Shown here in pieces: positions 21,241 to 33,816 of a stretch of 64,000 bases of DNA (the first letter of the stretch is position 1; every line of letters begins with the position of its first letter). The translations under genes were made by a program, and so were the position numbers. A model generated the notes under the pieces. The model made no database searches and was not told the DNA's origin. It saw only the letters and a list, made by a program, of their open reading frames with translations. Source of the DNA: Muscardinus avellanarius (Eukaryota; Chordata; Mammalia; Rodentia; Gliridae). The stretch is from the NCBI GenBank assembly GCA_963383645.1, contig OY726572.1, forward strand, positions 68,393,738 through 68,457,737, written 5' to 3'.

Positions 21241-22059
21241 GCTGCATCCTGCAGGACCTGCAAAGCTAAAGCCAAGTACAAAAAATGACCAAAATGTCCA
21301 GAGAAAACAGCTCCAAGGGAACTAAAGACAATATTCAGCCAGGGAAAAAAGTTAGGAAGAGATGTAAAGAATTTCCTACATGAAAGGAAAGAGAAATACA
21401 CCTGGGATTAGCCAAGAGATCTTTCAAAAGCATCAAAGCTCTCTGGCCTTACATATTCTGGAGTCCATATACATTTTTCATGCACTAAGGAAGAAAAGTG
21501 ATAAGGAAACTGGGCTCCTTTCCTTCCAGCCCATGGAAAACTAAAGAAATGTCAAATTCCCCCCACCCCAGGTCTCTCATTTTTAAACACTGGTGGGATA
21601 TCTGACATGAGCTAATATGTTATGAAAAACCTCAGGTCCGAGCCCAGAAACCAAAAACACTCATGAAAAAAAGTGTCCATCTTCATCCCAATATGAGAAT
21701 CCACCATCTGGAATGGCCAGTTCGTGCCTTTGCCTTTTCTTGGTCCACACGAACTTCAAGGTCGGCCTGTTTCTTAGAGGCCACTCTCTGGCCTTACATA
21801 GGCCCACTGCAGCTCAGTCTTTCAAGCTTGCTTCCAGGAACTCAGCTACACCCACTGCATCTTGCAACATCTTGCTGCAGTTCTGAAGAGAAGATGGAAA
21901 GAGCCTGGGTTCATGGTGATATCACTGACATTGCCCTCGCCCATGCAACCTCCACTTAGCAAATGATATGAAACAACACTTTAGAAGGAAGTTAATCTTC
22001 CTATTACTTAAGGGAGACAGAACAAATACTTAAACTCAATTAGCAGCCCCCCAAAATAA

Positions 22060-22649
22060 TTTTCTGCCCTTTACATATCCTACATTTTTCATTTCTTTAG
22101 TATTCTTTTGCCTCCTTTTGGATTTTTAAATTTTTGTTCTCCTTTTGTTTTTATTAAGGAATTTCTCATTGTGTTCATTCATTTGCATGTCCCTTCTTAG
22201 TTTAGTCTTCATTTCTGAAGGTCTTCTTTTCTTTTTAATTCTATTATGAGTTCCACCATTCTATTTGATTCAAAATTGACTTTTTTTACCTTTTTATTAT
22301 GGTACAATATAAACAACATAAAATTCACCATTGCAAACATTATAAACAGGATGCCTTCTTGGTATTAAGTGTTTTCACAATCATTATCTAAATTATATGT
22401 CCCCCTATTTTTCATCATATCAAATAGGAACTCTGAATCCAATAAATAGTAACTCTTTGCTGAACTATGGTGTGCCTGCCTATAACCCAGTAATAAGAAG
22501 GCTGAGAAAGGAGGATCATAGGTTCAACGCCAGCCACAATAATTTAGTGAGACAATCAGAAGCTTTTGAAATTCCGTCAAAAAGAGAATAAATTACATAG
22601 CACTGGAGGTTTAGCTCACAAGTGGAACACTCCTGGCTTCAATTCCCAG

Positions 22650-22698
<49 letters not shown>

Positions 22699-22830
22699 TA
22701 TTCTATTGCTATGTAAAAGGATCTTATCATATGCTATGGTCTGAGTCCATATTGTCTCAAAAACCAGTGTATTAGTAGCTTACGCCCCAACTTGGAACTG
22801 CTAGCATGTCCTTGACAAAGCCATGAGGTC
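22060..22830. other. Duplicated block G, copy 1, with (CA)n
   Basis: Similar to 59095-60010 (landmarks 'tgtcccttcttagtttagtc' and 'aggaactctgaatcca'). It contains an old SINE remnant and a (CA)n run at 22651-22693. No gene seen. Confidence 0.7.
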
Positions 22831-24300
22831 TAGTCTTTTCTTCTCCTCAGACCTACATATTCTTTCTCTTCCTCTCTCCCTCTCTGTATTTCTGTCTCTG
22901 TTTCATCAAGGCAACAAGGGAGACAGTCCCTCCATGGTGCATTAACTTCCATGAGGCACTTTCCTGTCAAGGCATCAAAATAAAGGCCACGGTCTGAAAC
23001 CTCCATAAATGTGCATTTAGTCATGCATTTTAATGGCATATTAGACGGTAGAGGCATACATGCACACATCACTTATTTAGCTCCTCCCTAATTCCCTCTA
23101 CATATCTTCCCCTCCCTCTTTCTTAGGTTTGGCATAGTGAATGACTTTTATATGTTTGTGAATGTACATAGCCCTTTTCTAAGTTGCTTATCTCAGAAGT
23201 TTCTTAAAGTAATGAAAAGCTGAATAACACCCATCACTTAATCTCACACTTCTAAACTTAACCTGGAGTATCTATGTATTGCCATTATTTCCAGGGGAAT
23301 CCAGGGATGGTCTGGCTTGTAGAAACTCGGTAAATTTGTGATAGACACATCACATACTAGCATTATGAAGGCTGAGGAAATACATATGAAACTTAGATAA
23401 ATGGAAAAAAACTTTCAAAATTTTCCATGGTTTACATCATATCTCTACATTAACAAACTATCCAAAATATTTCACACACATTATATTAAAACGTCACTGA
23501 ATAAAAATTTTTATTCATAATGAGTACTAAATTATCATTGAAAAAGGGAAAAATAGGTCTATCAATGCAATATTTTTCTTCAGAGGTCTTAGCTATATAT
23601 TCATCTTCCCCTGTCTTCATGGCATCTTCTACCACACACTACTACTCATTGAGCATAAATAAGCCACACATGGAACATTACAGACATCACCTAAAAAAAT
23701 TATGTGAAAATTATGATACACATAGATTTCCTCACTAAAACCAGTTAAATCCATAGATAAATTGATAGCAGTTCAGTCCTGCCTCACTTAATGTCACAAG
23801 AAAAATTAGTGAGAATACCACACACAGGACATAAAAAGCCAAGGTCAAGAAGTTCAGGTTGGGTTGACTACACACAGTAGTGTTGCAGAACATATAAAGA
23901 AAATAAATATTTTTAACTAATACAGAAAGAACAATGACACAATTAATACTTAGAAGTGAAAAATGAGGTAAACTAGTCAGGAAAGATACAAGAATTTGGG
24001 TACTACTAGCAAAAAAAATAGCTTCTCAAAAAGACATTAGGTTATTTACTTTTAAATAGATGAATATTAAGTCTTTCAACATGTACATTTTTTATTTTAT
24101 TTAATTATTTTATATTACTGGTGCTTTCTATTTCTGAGCTATAGCATCAATATTTTTTTATTTTTTTGTTTGGAACCTGGGTTGCTGAGATTCTTACTAC
24201 ATTGTTAAGGCTGACCTTGAAGCTGCTATCCTCCTTTCTCACACCCAAGTACTAAAATTAGAAGAAGGTGCCACCTCAGCTGACTGATTTTGTACATTTT
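22831..24300. other. Duplicated flank including block A, copy 3; no gene
   Basis: Bases 23010-23170 look like a small antisense L1 3' UTR fragment. Bases 23400-23900 match block A ('ttcataatgagtac', 'agatttcctcactaaaacc'). Bases 24130-24300 match 60170-60310. No open frame worth calling. Confidence 0.6.
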
Positions 24301-26528
24301 AAAAAGGATTCTTGGACTTCCAGGAAGATGGCAACCAAGAAAAGCAGTGTTTACAAGCCCGGCTAACAATAAATCTCTATTACCACAAAATCAGTGCTTT
24401 TCATAGCCAGAAAACACCATCAGCAGAGAAATAAAAACTGTAAATACAAGGGACAGAGAAAAAGAAGGCTATAAGAACAACCAGACAACAGAAAAGAAAC
24501 CACCCCCCATTGCCATGGCAGAGTCACACCAGCGCCATCTTCCCTTGCAGTACCAGGCTTCAGAGAGGAAGGGGACTCAGAAGGGAGCTCAAAACCAGAG
24601 AGGAAATATGCCAGCCTCACTGCATACTGCCTGCGGTGGCAGCAAATTCACCAGACGGCTCCAGATCAGCACACTCAACAACCCACCAGGCTCCAGAGAG
24701 GAGGGGTGGACAGGGAGCTGAGGTAAGCAGCTGCAGAACAACTAGGGTGAAATTCAGAAGCTTTTTCGGCGCAAGAACATCTAAAGCTCCCAGGGGCCAG
24801 GCTCAGCACGCCCTCCAGTGACTCAGAGTAGAGCTCAAAACCAGAAAAGAAATACACCAGCCTCATGGCCAAGGGCATGGCAACAGCGCCATATTGCCAG
24901 TGGCGGCAAGTTCACCAAGTCCGCAACAGCTCCAGATAAGTGCACCCAACAAGCACGAGTCAAATTGCAGCCCCTAACGGAGAAATTCCAGTACTGCACC
25001 CCCAGGTACATGTGCAGCTTTGATAATCTCCCTGGGTCTGACATTTTGCAGTCCAACCCAGTGAAGGAGTAATGGTGGCAGAGATACCACACCCTAGTCT
25101 CAGCTCCCCATAGGAAAACACCTAGCCTGGCACCCCCATGGTCTCACGCAGCCTCGATTAACTCCCTGAATCTGAGACTTTGCGATACAACCCAGTAAAG
25201 GAGTAGTGGTAACTGAGATTACCACAGACGCAAGATCCGGAGCACCTTAAATGAAGTCATAGTGACCCAGGGAAGAACCCAGAGAAGGCACACACTTCTG
25301 AAATCATGGGGAAGAGGAATAAAAATGGAGCAATGAATGCCCACAACCCCACAACATTAGAACCTGATAAAACAGAAATTCAGAGATCTCTAGAAAATCA
25401 AATCAGGAAAATAACTGTAGAAATAATACAGGACCTTCCAAAAGAATTCAGAATCTAAAAGAGATAAAGGATGCAATCATTGAAGTAAAGGCCTCAATTC
25501 AGAGTATGAACAATCTATTAGGCCACATGGAGAATAGAATCTCGCTCCTAGAAGATGAATACATAGTTTATAATTTAGGGGAAAAAATCTAAAAGCAGAA
25601 ATTTAACATTGAAGAACTATGAGCCCATTTTAAGAGAGCTAACCAAAGAATAATTGGAATAGAGGAAGGAAAAGAAGGTGAAACCAAAGGGATCAATAAT
25701 CTCTTCAAGGAAGCAATAGCAGAAAAATTTCCAAACATAAGAGCAAGAGGTAGATACACAGTTCCAAGAAACTTATAGCACTCCATTTAGACAGGATCAG
25801 AGAAGAGGTTCCCCATGCCACATAATTGTCAAAATGACCAATGTGGAAGCCAAGAAGAGAATCTTAAAGACAACAAAAACAAAGGGCCAAGTGACATTCA
25901 GAGGCAAACCAATTAGAATCACTCCAGACTTCCCAAACCAAGTCATGAAAGCCAGAAGGGTGTGGAGTAACATATTCCAAACTCTGAAAGAAAACAACTT
26001 CCAGCCAAAAATTTCCTACCCAGAAAAACTTTCTATCAAATTAGATGGGGAAATAAGAAGCTTCCATGACAAACAGAAACTGAAGGAATTTATTTCTTCA
26101 AAACAAGGGCTAGAGAAAATACTCAAGGAGATTAACTACAAGGAAGAAATAGGTAATACACGCCAGAACCAAAGAAACAATATTTACCATCCAGCAGAAA
26201 ACTAAACAAAGAATAATAAATAGTATCTCAAACAGAAATAAAATCTTAACATGTTAGAATTAAAAATTATCTCTCAATAATCACACTGAATGTAAATGGC
26301 CTCAACTCCCCAATAAAAAGACATAAAGTGGCAAAATGGATTAAAAACCAGAATTCATCCATCTGCTGCTTACAAGAAACACACCTTACAAGATAGGAAC
26401 AAACTCAAGGTAAAGGGCTGGAGCAAGGTAATCCACGCTAATGGAACTCGAAGGCAAGCAGGAATAGCAACTATGATATAAGACAAGTTAGACTTCAAAC
26501 CCAAACCTATTAAAAGAGACAAAGAAGG

Positions 26529-26725
26529 TCATTTTTTTTGTGTGTGTGCTACTGGGGTTCCTGGAAGCCCTTCTACCTCCGGGCTACGCTCCTAGATCTA
26601 TTGTTTATATTTTTATTTGAAAACAGGGTCTCTTAAGCCAGCGTGGCTGGCTTCAAACCTGAGCGATCCTCCTGTCTCCGCCTTCCAAAAGCAGGGATTA
26701 CAAGTGTGTGCCACCACACCCAGAG
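26529..26725 (-). repeat. B1-dID SINE inside L1
   Basis: A minus-strand copy flanked by AAAGAAGGTCAT on both sides (26523-26534 region and 26729-26740). It interrupts L1 ORF2. Confidence 0.93.
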
Positions 26726-26761
26726 TAAAGAAGGTCATATTTTACTGGTAAAAGGAATAAT

Positions 26762-26963
26762 CCAGCTGGGCGTGGTGGTGCACGCTTGTAATCCCTGTGC
26801 TTGGGAGGCGGAGACAGGAGGATTGCGCAGGTTCAAAGCCAGCCGCGCTGGCTTCAGAGACCCTGTTTCCAAATTAAAAAAAAAAAAACTATAAAATATG
26901 TCTGGGAGTATAGCCCAGAGGTAGAAGGGTTTCCAGAAACCCCAGTACCACCAAAAAAAAAAG
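26762..26963 (+). repeat. B1-dID SINE inside L1
   Basis: A plus-strand copy flanked by GGAATAATCCAG and GGAACAATCCAG. It is only ~35 bp from the opposite-strand SINE, so the two form a tight inverted pair. Confidence 0.93.
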
Positions 26964-28491
26964 GAACAATCCAGCAAGAGAAAATAAAAATAATCAACAT
27001 CTATGCCCCAAACATAGGTGCAGCTACTTTCATAAATCAAACTCTGTGTGACATGAAGTCACACATAAATCAAATACAATAATACTAGGAAATTTCAACA
27101 CACCTCTCACAACATTAGACTGATCTTCAAGACAAAGGGTCAGTAAAGATCCCTGGGAACTAAAGAACACCATTAATCAAATGGACCTGTTGGACACATA
27201 TAGAATATTTCACCGAACTACAGCGGAGTTTACATTTTTCTCAGCTGCTCATGGAACCTTCTCCAAAATAGATCACATCCTGGGACACAAAATGAGCACT
27301 AGCAAATTTTAAAAATGTTACATACTTCCCTATGTCATTTCAGACCATAATGGAATAAAACTAGAAATCAACTATAAGAAGACCCAGAGAAACAACATAA
27401 ACATGTGGAGACTGACCACCACACTTCTGAATGAAGAATGGGTCATAGAAGATGTCAGAGGTGAAATCAAGAAATTTCTAGAAACAAATGAAAATAAAGA
27501 TACAACATAGCAAAACCCTGGGACACTTTGAAGACAGTATTAAGATGAAATTTTATAGCACTGACTGCTCACATAAGAAAAACAGAAAAATCTTCAAATA
27601 AATAACTTAATGACACATCTCAAAGCCCTTGAAAAGCAGGAACAATTGAACCCCAAAACTAGTAGAAGACAGGAAATTATTAAAATTAGAGTAGAAATTA
27701 GCAAAATAGAGAATTTTTTAAAAATACAGAAAATCAACAAAACCAAATGCTGGTTTCTTGAAAAAATTAACAAGATAGATAAACCACTAGCCAACCTCAC
27801 TAAAGAAAAAGAAAGAATCAAACCAAATTATGAAGATAAGAAATGAAAAAGTAGACATTACTACTGACAGTATAGAAATGCAGAGGATTATCAGAAACTA
27901 CTTTGAAAAACCATACTCCAGCAAAATGGAAAATCTGGAGGAAATTGAAAACTTCCTAGATAAATACAACCTTATTAAACTGAGTCAAGAAGATATTGAA
28001 CACTTAAAACAACCAATAACAATCAAGGAGATTGAAACAGCAATAAAGAGCCTACCATCAAAGAAAAGCCCAGGACCAGATGGTTTCCAAACTGAATTCT
28101 ATAAAACCTTTATAGAAGAGCTAACCCCAATACTCCTCAAACTATTTTATGAAATAGAAAAAACTGGGACTCTCCCAAATGCATTCTATGAAGCCAACAT
28201 CACACTAATACCCAAACCGAATAATGACAGTTAAGGAAGAAAAAATACATGCCTGTATCTCTGATGAACTTGGATGTAAAACTATTAAACAAAATGCTAG
28301 CAACCTGCATTCAAAACCACATAAAGAAAATCATACACCATGACCAGGTAGGGTTCATCCCAGGGATGCAAGGCTGGTTCAACATAGGAAAATCAATCAA
28401 TGTAATTCACCATATAAACAGAATCAAAGAAAAAAATCACATGATTGTTTCAATAGATGCTGAAAAAGCACTTGATAAAATCCAACATCCA

Positions 28492-30345
28492 GCCGGGCGT
28501 GGTGGCGCACGCTTGTAATCCCCGCGCTTGGGAAGCTGAGATAGGAGGATCGCGTAGGTTCGAACCAGCCTCACTGGCTTAAGAGACCGTGTTTCCAAAT
28601 AAAAGAGTATAAAATAGGTCTGGGAGTGTAGCCCGGAGGTAGAAGGGCTTCCAGAAACACCTGTGGCTGACTGGCTCAGTCGGGAATAATAAATCCAGCA
28701 CTGAATATGGCCACTGAGTCCGCTCGAGATAGTTTCTCAGAAAGATGTGCAAAGGATTCGGGTGCAGTTCCACAGCCACTTAGCTGCAGCGATTCTTTCT
28801 TTTTTATGAAATAAATTCCTTTAAGTTCCTGTTCACGGCGCTTAATGTGGAGATTCCTCTCCGGGGAAGAATCTGACATGGACAAAAGCCTCTTGTGCGA
28901 TTGACACTTAATTACAAGAACCCAGAAAATTTATATCCTTCACCAGTGAGATTAATAGTAAAAAAAAAAAAGTGTAATCACCACAAATCAATAGTGAAGG
29001 ACATGTAAACAAAGTAAAAAAAAAAAAAAAAAAAACTAGTCCGGGCATTCAAGATTAGCTCCGATTAGTTCCAGATCCTGTGACCAAATCTAGCCCCCTG
29101 CCCTTGAGCCCCCTGCCCTTGCAGACAGGCAGTTCCAAAGGGAAAATTCCAGAAGACACAGGCACGCCCAGGGCTTGGAGAATATGGCCTCTCATGGAAT
29201 CTCCTTTAACTTTTCGGAACTTTCCATTCCTAGGGCTTAGTCCATATGGCAGGCATGGGGAGATATGGCGATCCAGGGTGATGTGATGGAGGTCTCCCAG
29301 GTTTCGTCTGCATTGCCATCTAAAGTCTGAAAGCTTAAGCAAGCTCACAGCACAGTTTAGCAGATAAACACCAAAAAATTACATGAAGTTTTTAGATTTA
29401 GTTGTCAGATGTACTTCTCTAGCTGCTGAGCACTTTTCCTCAAACGATAGGCTTATCAGAAGCCTATTCCTCTTTTAATAATCCATATTCCTATCACAAA
29501 CCCTTTGCAACATCCTTTTCTTTTCTGATTACCCTGATTCTCTCTGTCCCATTTGGGACAATCTTAGGATAAGCTCTTCTTCATACAAAAATGCTTTCTT
29601 ATTCTCACCATATTTCCTTTCTTTCACACTTACACATTTATTATATCTGTCCTTTATTCTGACATATTCATTTCTTAGCCACGTGGCACCTCCCTGTTTT
29701 GGGAAGCGCACATACTGGGTGTAAAGGTCAAGAATTTTCCTAGCCTTCAGATCTATTGTATTGGGCAGTATTAGCTGCTCACCAACTAGGCTGCTTTAAT
29801 GTCACAGACAAAGTTTATCTTCTCTGTATCTAGGCAGGATCACAAGGAGAGGGGGTAAACAGAGGCACCGGTTGCCTCCCTTACGAGTTTTTACGGCTAA
29901 TGGTTTCAGCCGACTCTTAAGGCTTGTACTGTAAGTTAATGATTAAAATGAAAGTCAGAGATAGAGGGGAAATCTGCATTTGTAATTACTGTGACTGGAA
30001 TGCTACCACAGCATCTGAATTTTGACTAGATTTTATTACCATTTGAGCAAAGCTGAGGGCGTTTAGAGGCTTAGACAAATTACTAGAAAATTTATTTTTC
30101 ATGGAATCAGTTTCTCTCACAGTCCTGATCTTACATCACCGGAGCATTTCTTGTGGAAAGTTAAAAGAATCATTACCAAAAGAATAATAGTTATGAAAGA
30201 ATATCTAAGAGTGGGGGAGAACTTTGGCCAGAGACAACACTTCCCCTCAGGGCTCCGCTTCCTTGAAGCTTAGCCAATTTCCTGCGTGGGAAATCCACGC
30301 AGATGCCGAGGAAGAGGAAGTAATCGCGGCAAACACCAATACCGC
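28492..30345 (+). repeat. B1-dID SINE inside L1, split by a solo LTR
   Basis: The SINE body spans 28492-28661 and its last bases and A tail resume at 30332-30345. The L1 target sequence ATCCAACAT is repeated on both sides (before 28491 and at about 30353). Confidence 0.88.
28662..30331 (-). mobile_element. Solo LTR of an endogenous retrovirus (1670 bp)
   Basis: The unit starts TGTGGCTG and ends GCGGCA on the plus strand (TG...CA) and is flanked by the 6-bp duplication AACACC (28656-28661 and 30332-30337). A TATAAA on the minus strand (28930-28935) suggests minus-strand sense. It is similar to the reverse complement of 32327-33816. No internal viral genes are present. A 6-bp duplication fits class II (ERVK-like) elements; the family is not identified. 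Confidence 0.85.
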
Positions 30346-31195
30346 ACAAAAAAATCCAACATACATTTATAATAAAAAAAACTGCAAAAATTTGGAATAG
30401 AAGGAACATATCTCAACATCATAAAGGCAGTCTACAACAAGCCCACTGCCAACATCATATTAAATGGGGAAAAACTTCAAGAATTCCCCCTAAAAACAGG
30501 GACAAGACAAGGATGTCCATTATCACCACTTCTCTTCAATATAGTACTAGAGACTCTAACCAGAGCAATAATGCAAGAAAAGGAAATCAAAGGAGTACAA
30601 ATAGGAAAAGAACTCAAACCTTCACTATTTACAGATGACATGATACTATGTTTACAAAACCCAACACACTCAACCAAAAGGCTTATAGAACTGATCAACA
30701 AATTCAGCAAAGTGTCTGCATACAAAATCAATCTGAAAAAATCAGAGGCTTTTCAGTACACCAACCATTAATCCACTGAAAAAGAAATTCAGAAAACACT
30801 TCCACTCAGGATCTCCCACAAAAAAATAAAATACTTAGGAATAAACTTAACCAAGGAGGTAAAAGTTCTCTACAAAGAAAATTATAAAACATTGAAAAAA
30901 GAAATTGAAGATCTTAGAAGATGGAAAGATCTTCCATGTACATGGATTGGCAGAATAAATATCATTAAAATGGCCATCCTCCCAAAAGTGATCTACAGAT
31001 TTAACGCAATGCCCATTTAACTACCAAGATCATTCATCACAGACATAGAAAAATAAGTCCTTAAATTTATTTGGAATAACAAAAAGCCCAGACTAGCCAA
31101 AGTAGTTCTCAACAACAAAAACCATACAGGAGGAATCACAATACCTGACTTCAAACTATACTACAAAGCCGTTGTAATAAAAACAGCATGGGAGG

Positions 31196-31291
31196 GCTGG
31201 GATGTAGCTCAGTGGCAAAGCTCTTGCCTTGCAAGTGCACCACCCTCGGTTCGATCCCCAGTCCAAAAAGACCAAAAAAAAAAAAAAAAAA
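31196..31291 (+). repeat. ID element (tRNA-derived SINE) inside L1
   Basis: It shows an A box 'gtagctcagtggc', a B box GGTTCGATCCC and an A-rich tail, flanked by the duplication AACAGCATGGGAG. It is a young ID/BC1-type copy and not a tRNA gene. Confidence 0.9.
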
Positions 31292-32326
31292 CAGCATGGG
31301 AGTGGCACAAAAACAGATACATAGACCAATAGAGTAGAATAGAAGACCCAGAAACAAGTCCACACACTTTCAGCCAATTGATTTTTGACAAAGAGGCCAA
31401 AAACATACACTGGAAAAAAGATAGCCTGTTCACAAATGGAGTTGACAAAACTTGTTAACCATATGCAGAGAATTGGAAATTAATCCCACTTTCTCACCCT
31501 GCACAAGAGTCAATTCAAGATGGATCAAAGACTTGGAAATCAAACCAGAGACCTTGAAGCTCCTTGAAGAGGGCATAGGTCCAACACTACCACACATAGT
31601 CACAGATAAACACTTTCTCAAGAGATGCAAATCAAAACTACCCTGAGATTTCACCTAAGTCCAACTAGAATGGCAATCATTCAAAACACAAACAACAACA
31701 GACACTGGTGAGGATGTGGAGAAGTGGGAACTCTAAAACATTGTTGGTGGGATTGCAAGTTAGTGCAACCACTTTAGAAAACAGTATGGAGAATCCTCAG
31801 AAGAATGGGAACAAATCTACCATTCGATCCAGCAATAAGGAAACCAAACTACCAAACTAATACACGTGTATCTATGTTCATAGCTGCACAATTCACCATA
31901 GCCAAACTATGGAACCAGCCAAGATGTCCAACAACAGATGAATGGATTACAAAACTGTGGGATATGTACACAATGGAATTTTACTCAGCCATTTTAAAAA
32001 AAAACTCAATTACATCATTTTCAGGGAATAGGAAGGAACTGGAGGACACTATGCTAAGTGAGATTAGTCAGTCACAAAAAGTAAGAATTCTGATGCTTTC
32101 CCTAATATGTGAAAGCTAAGGAGAAATGGGTCATAGGAGGAACTCTAGATGAAAAAGGAAATCCTACAGAGGAGCAAACAAGACAACCTAAAGGAGGAGA
32201 AAAGAGGGGAGAAGAAGGAAAATCTCTAAAACACACAATGTACTTAAACATATCGAAGTCAACTACTAAGCCAAGCAAGGGCAGGAGGGATGGGGAGGGA
32301 ATGGGGTGGGAATTGGGTAGGGGTTA

Positions 32327-33816
32327 TGCAGACACCAGCTCTCTTGGCATCTGCATGAAAACCACTCATGCAGCCAATAGGCAAGATCTCAACGCGAGAA
32401 ATAAGCCCCAAGAGAAGGTGTGGTCTCTGGCCAAAGTTCTTCCCATTTTTAGATATTCTCTTATAACTATTATTCTTTTGATAATGATTCTTTTATAACT
32501 CTCTACACGAATTGCTCCGGTGGTGTAAGATCAGGACTGTGAGAGAAACTGAGTCTGGAAAAACAAACTTTCTGGTAATTTGCCTAAGCCTCTAAACGTC
32601 CTCGGCTTTGTTTAAATGGTAATAAAATCTAGTTAAAATTTAGATGCAGTGTCAGCATTCCATTCAGTAATTACAAACGCAGATCTCCCCTCTATCTCTG
32701 ACCTTCAACCTAATCACTAACTAGAGGGGGAGGCGACCCAATGCCTCTATTTACCCCTCTCTTTGTGATCCTGCCCAGATACAGGAAGACAAACGTTGGG
32801 TGTGACATCAAAACAACCTAGTTTATGAGCAACTAATACTGCCCAATACAATGGAGCTGAATGCTAGGAAGATTCTTGACCTTTACACCCAGCATGAGCC
32901 TGCCTGAGACAGGGAGGCACCATGTGGCTAAGAAATGAATATGTCTGAACAAAGGAAAGATATAATAAATGTGTAAAAGAAAGGAAATATGGTGAGAATA
33001 AGAAAGGATTCTTGTATGAAGAAGAGCTTATCACAAGATTGTCCCAAATGAGAAAGAAAGGAATTAGAAAGATTAAAAGCAGGTTGCAGAAGGATTGTGG
33101 TGTGGAAATCAATTATTAAAAAAGGAATGGGTTTCTAATAAGCCTATCATTTGAGGAAACGTGTTCTGCAGCTAAGGAAGTATATCTGACAACTAAATCT
33201 AAAAACTTCATGGTATTTTTTGGTGTTTATCTGCCAAACTGTGTTGTGAGTTTGTTTAAGCTTTCAGATTTTAGAAGGCAAAGTGGGCAACACCTGGATC
33301 ACCACATCCCCCCATGCCTGCCATATGGACTGAGCCCTAAAGATGGAAAGTTCCAAAAAAGTTAAAGAAGATTCCCTGAGAGGCCTCCAAGCCCTGGGCG
33401 TGCCCGTTTCTTCTGGAAGTTGCCCTTTGGAACTGCCTGTTTGCAAGAGCCGGAGAAGATCCGAGCTAATCTCTTGAATGCCGGATTAGTTTTTTTTACC
33501 TTTGTTTACATGTTATTCACTACTGTTTTACAATGATTGCACTCCCCTCTTTTTCTCTTATCATTAACCTCACTGGTGAAGGGTATAAATTTTTCTGGGT
33601 TCTTATAATAGTGTCATTAGCTCAAGAAGCTCTTGTCCATGTCAGATTCTTTCCAGAAGCGCCGTAAATAGGAACTTAAAGAAATTTATTTCCTAGAAGG
33701 GAAAGAATCGCTGCAGATAAGTGGCTGCAATACGGCACCCTATCCTCCCCCATCTTTTCTGAGATTTTCGATCGCGAGTGGGGTCACCCCAATCTCGACT
33801 GAGCCGGTTTGCGGCA
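32327..33816 (+). mobile_element. Solo LTR of an endogenous retrovirus (1490 bp)
   Basis: It begins TGCAGACACC and ends TTTGCGGCA, flanked by the 5-bp duplication GGTTA (32322-32326 and 33817-33821). TATAAA at 33584-33589 gives plus-strand sense. It lies in the 3' UTR of the host L1, opposite in orientation to its relative at 28662-30331. No internal genes. Confidence 0.85.

Larger units (their letters stand above)
18283..21960 (+). pseudogene. C2orf78-like pseudogene (psi-2)
   Basis: Exon 1 is intact (ATGTCAG at 18283-18289, donor GTGAGG). The exon 2 remnant spans about 18741-19246: its 5' part is missing, an internal block around the PGPFQWG coding sequence is deleted, an in-frame TAG occurs at 19231 and the donor has changed to GTTAGT. 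The exon 3 remnant spans about 21185-21960 and keeps recognisable copies of the QETCTKPRSSLALHMLES and PLPFLSPERP coding regions with stops and frameshifts. An antisense L1 3' end (19665-21180) sits between them. No functional protein is possible. Confidence 0.85.

Noticed and set aside
25834..28518. Several 80-130 aa open frames that could be host genes
   Set aside because: They read as pieces of L1 ORF1 and ORF2 proteins within a TSD-bracketed L1.
31196..31291. tRNA-like sequence with A and B boxes
   Set aside because: It has an A-rich tail, a target duplication and no proper cloverleaf, so it is an ID SINE and not a tRNA gene.
28662..33816. A complete provirus with the two LTRs as its ends
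   Set aside because: The two LTRs are inverted relative to each other, each has its own target duplication, and the sequence between them is L1 ORF2 with an ID element and no retroviral genes.
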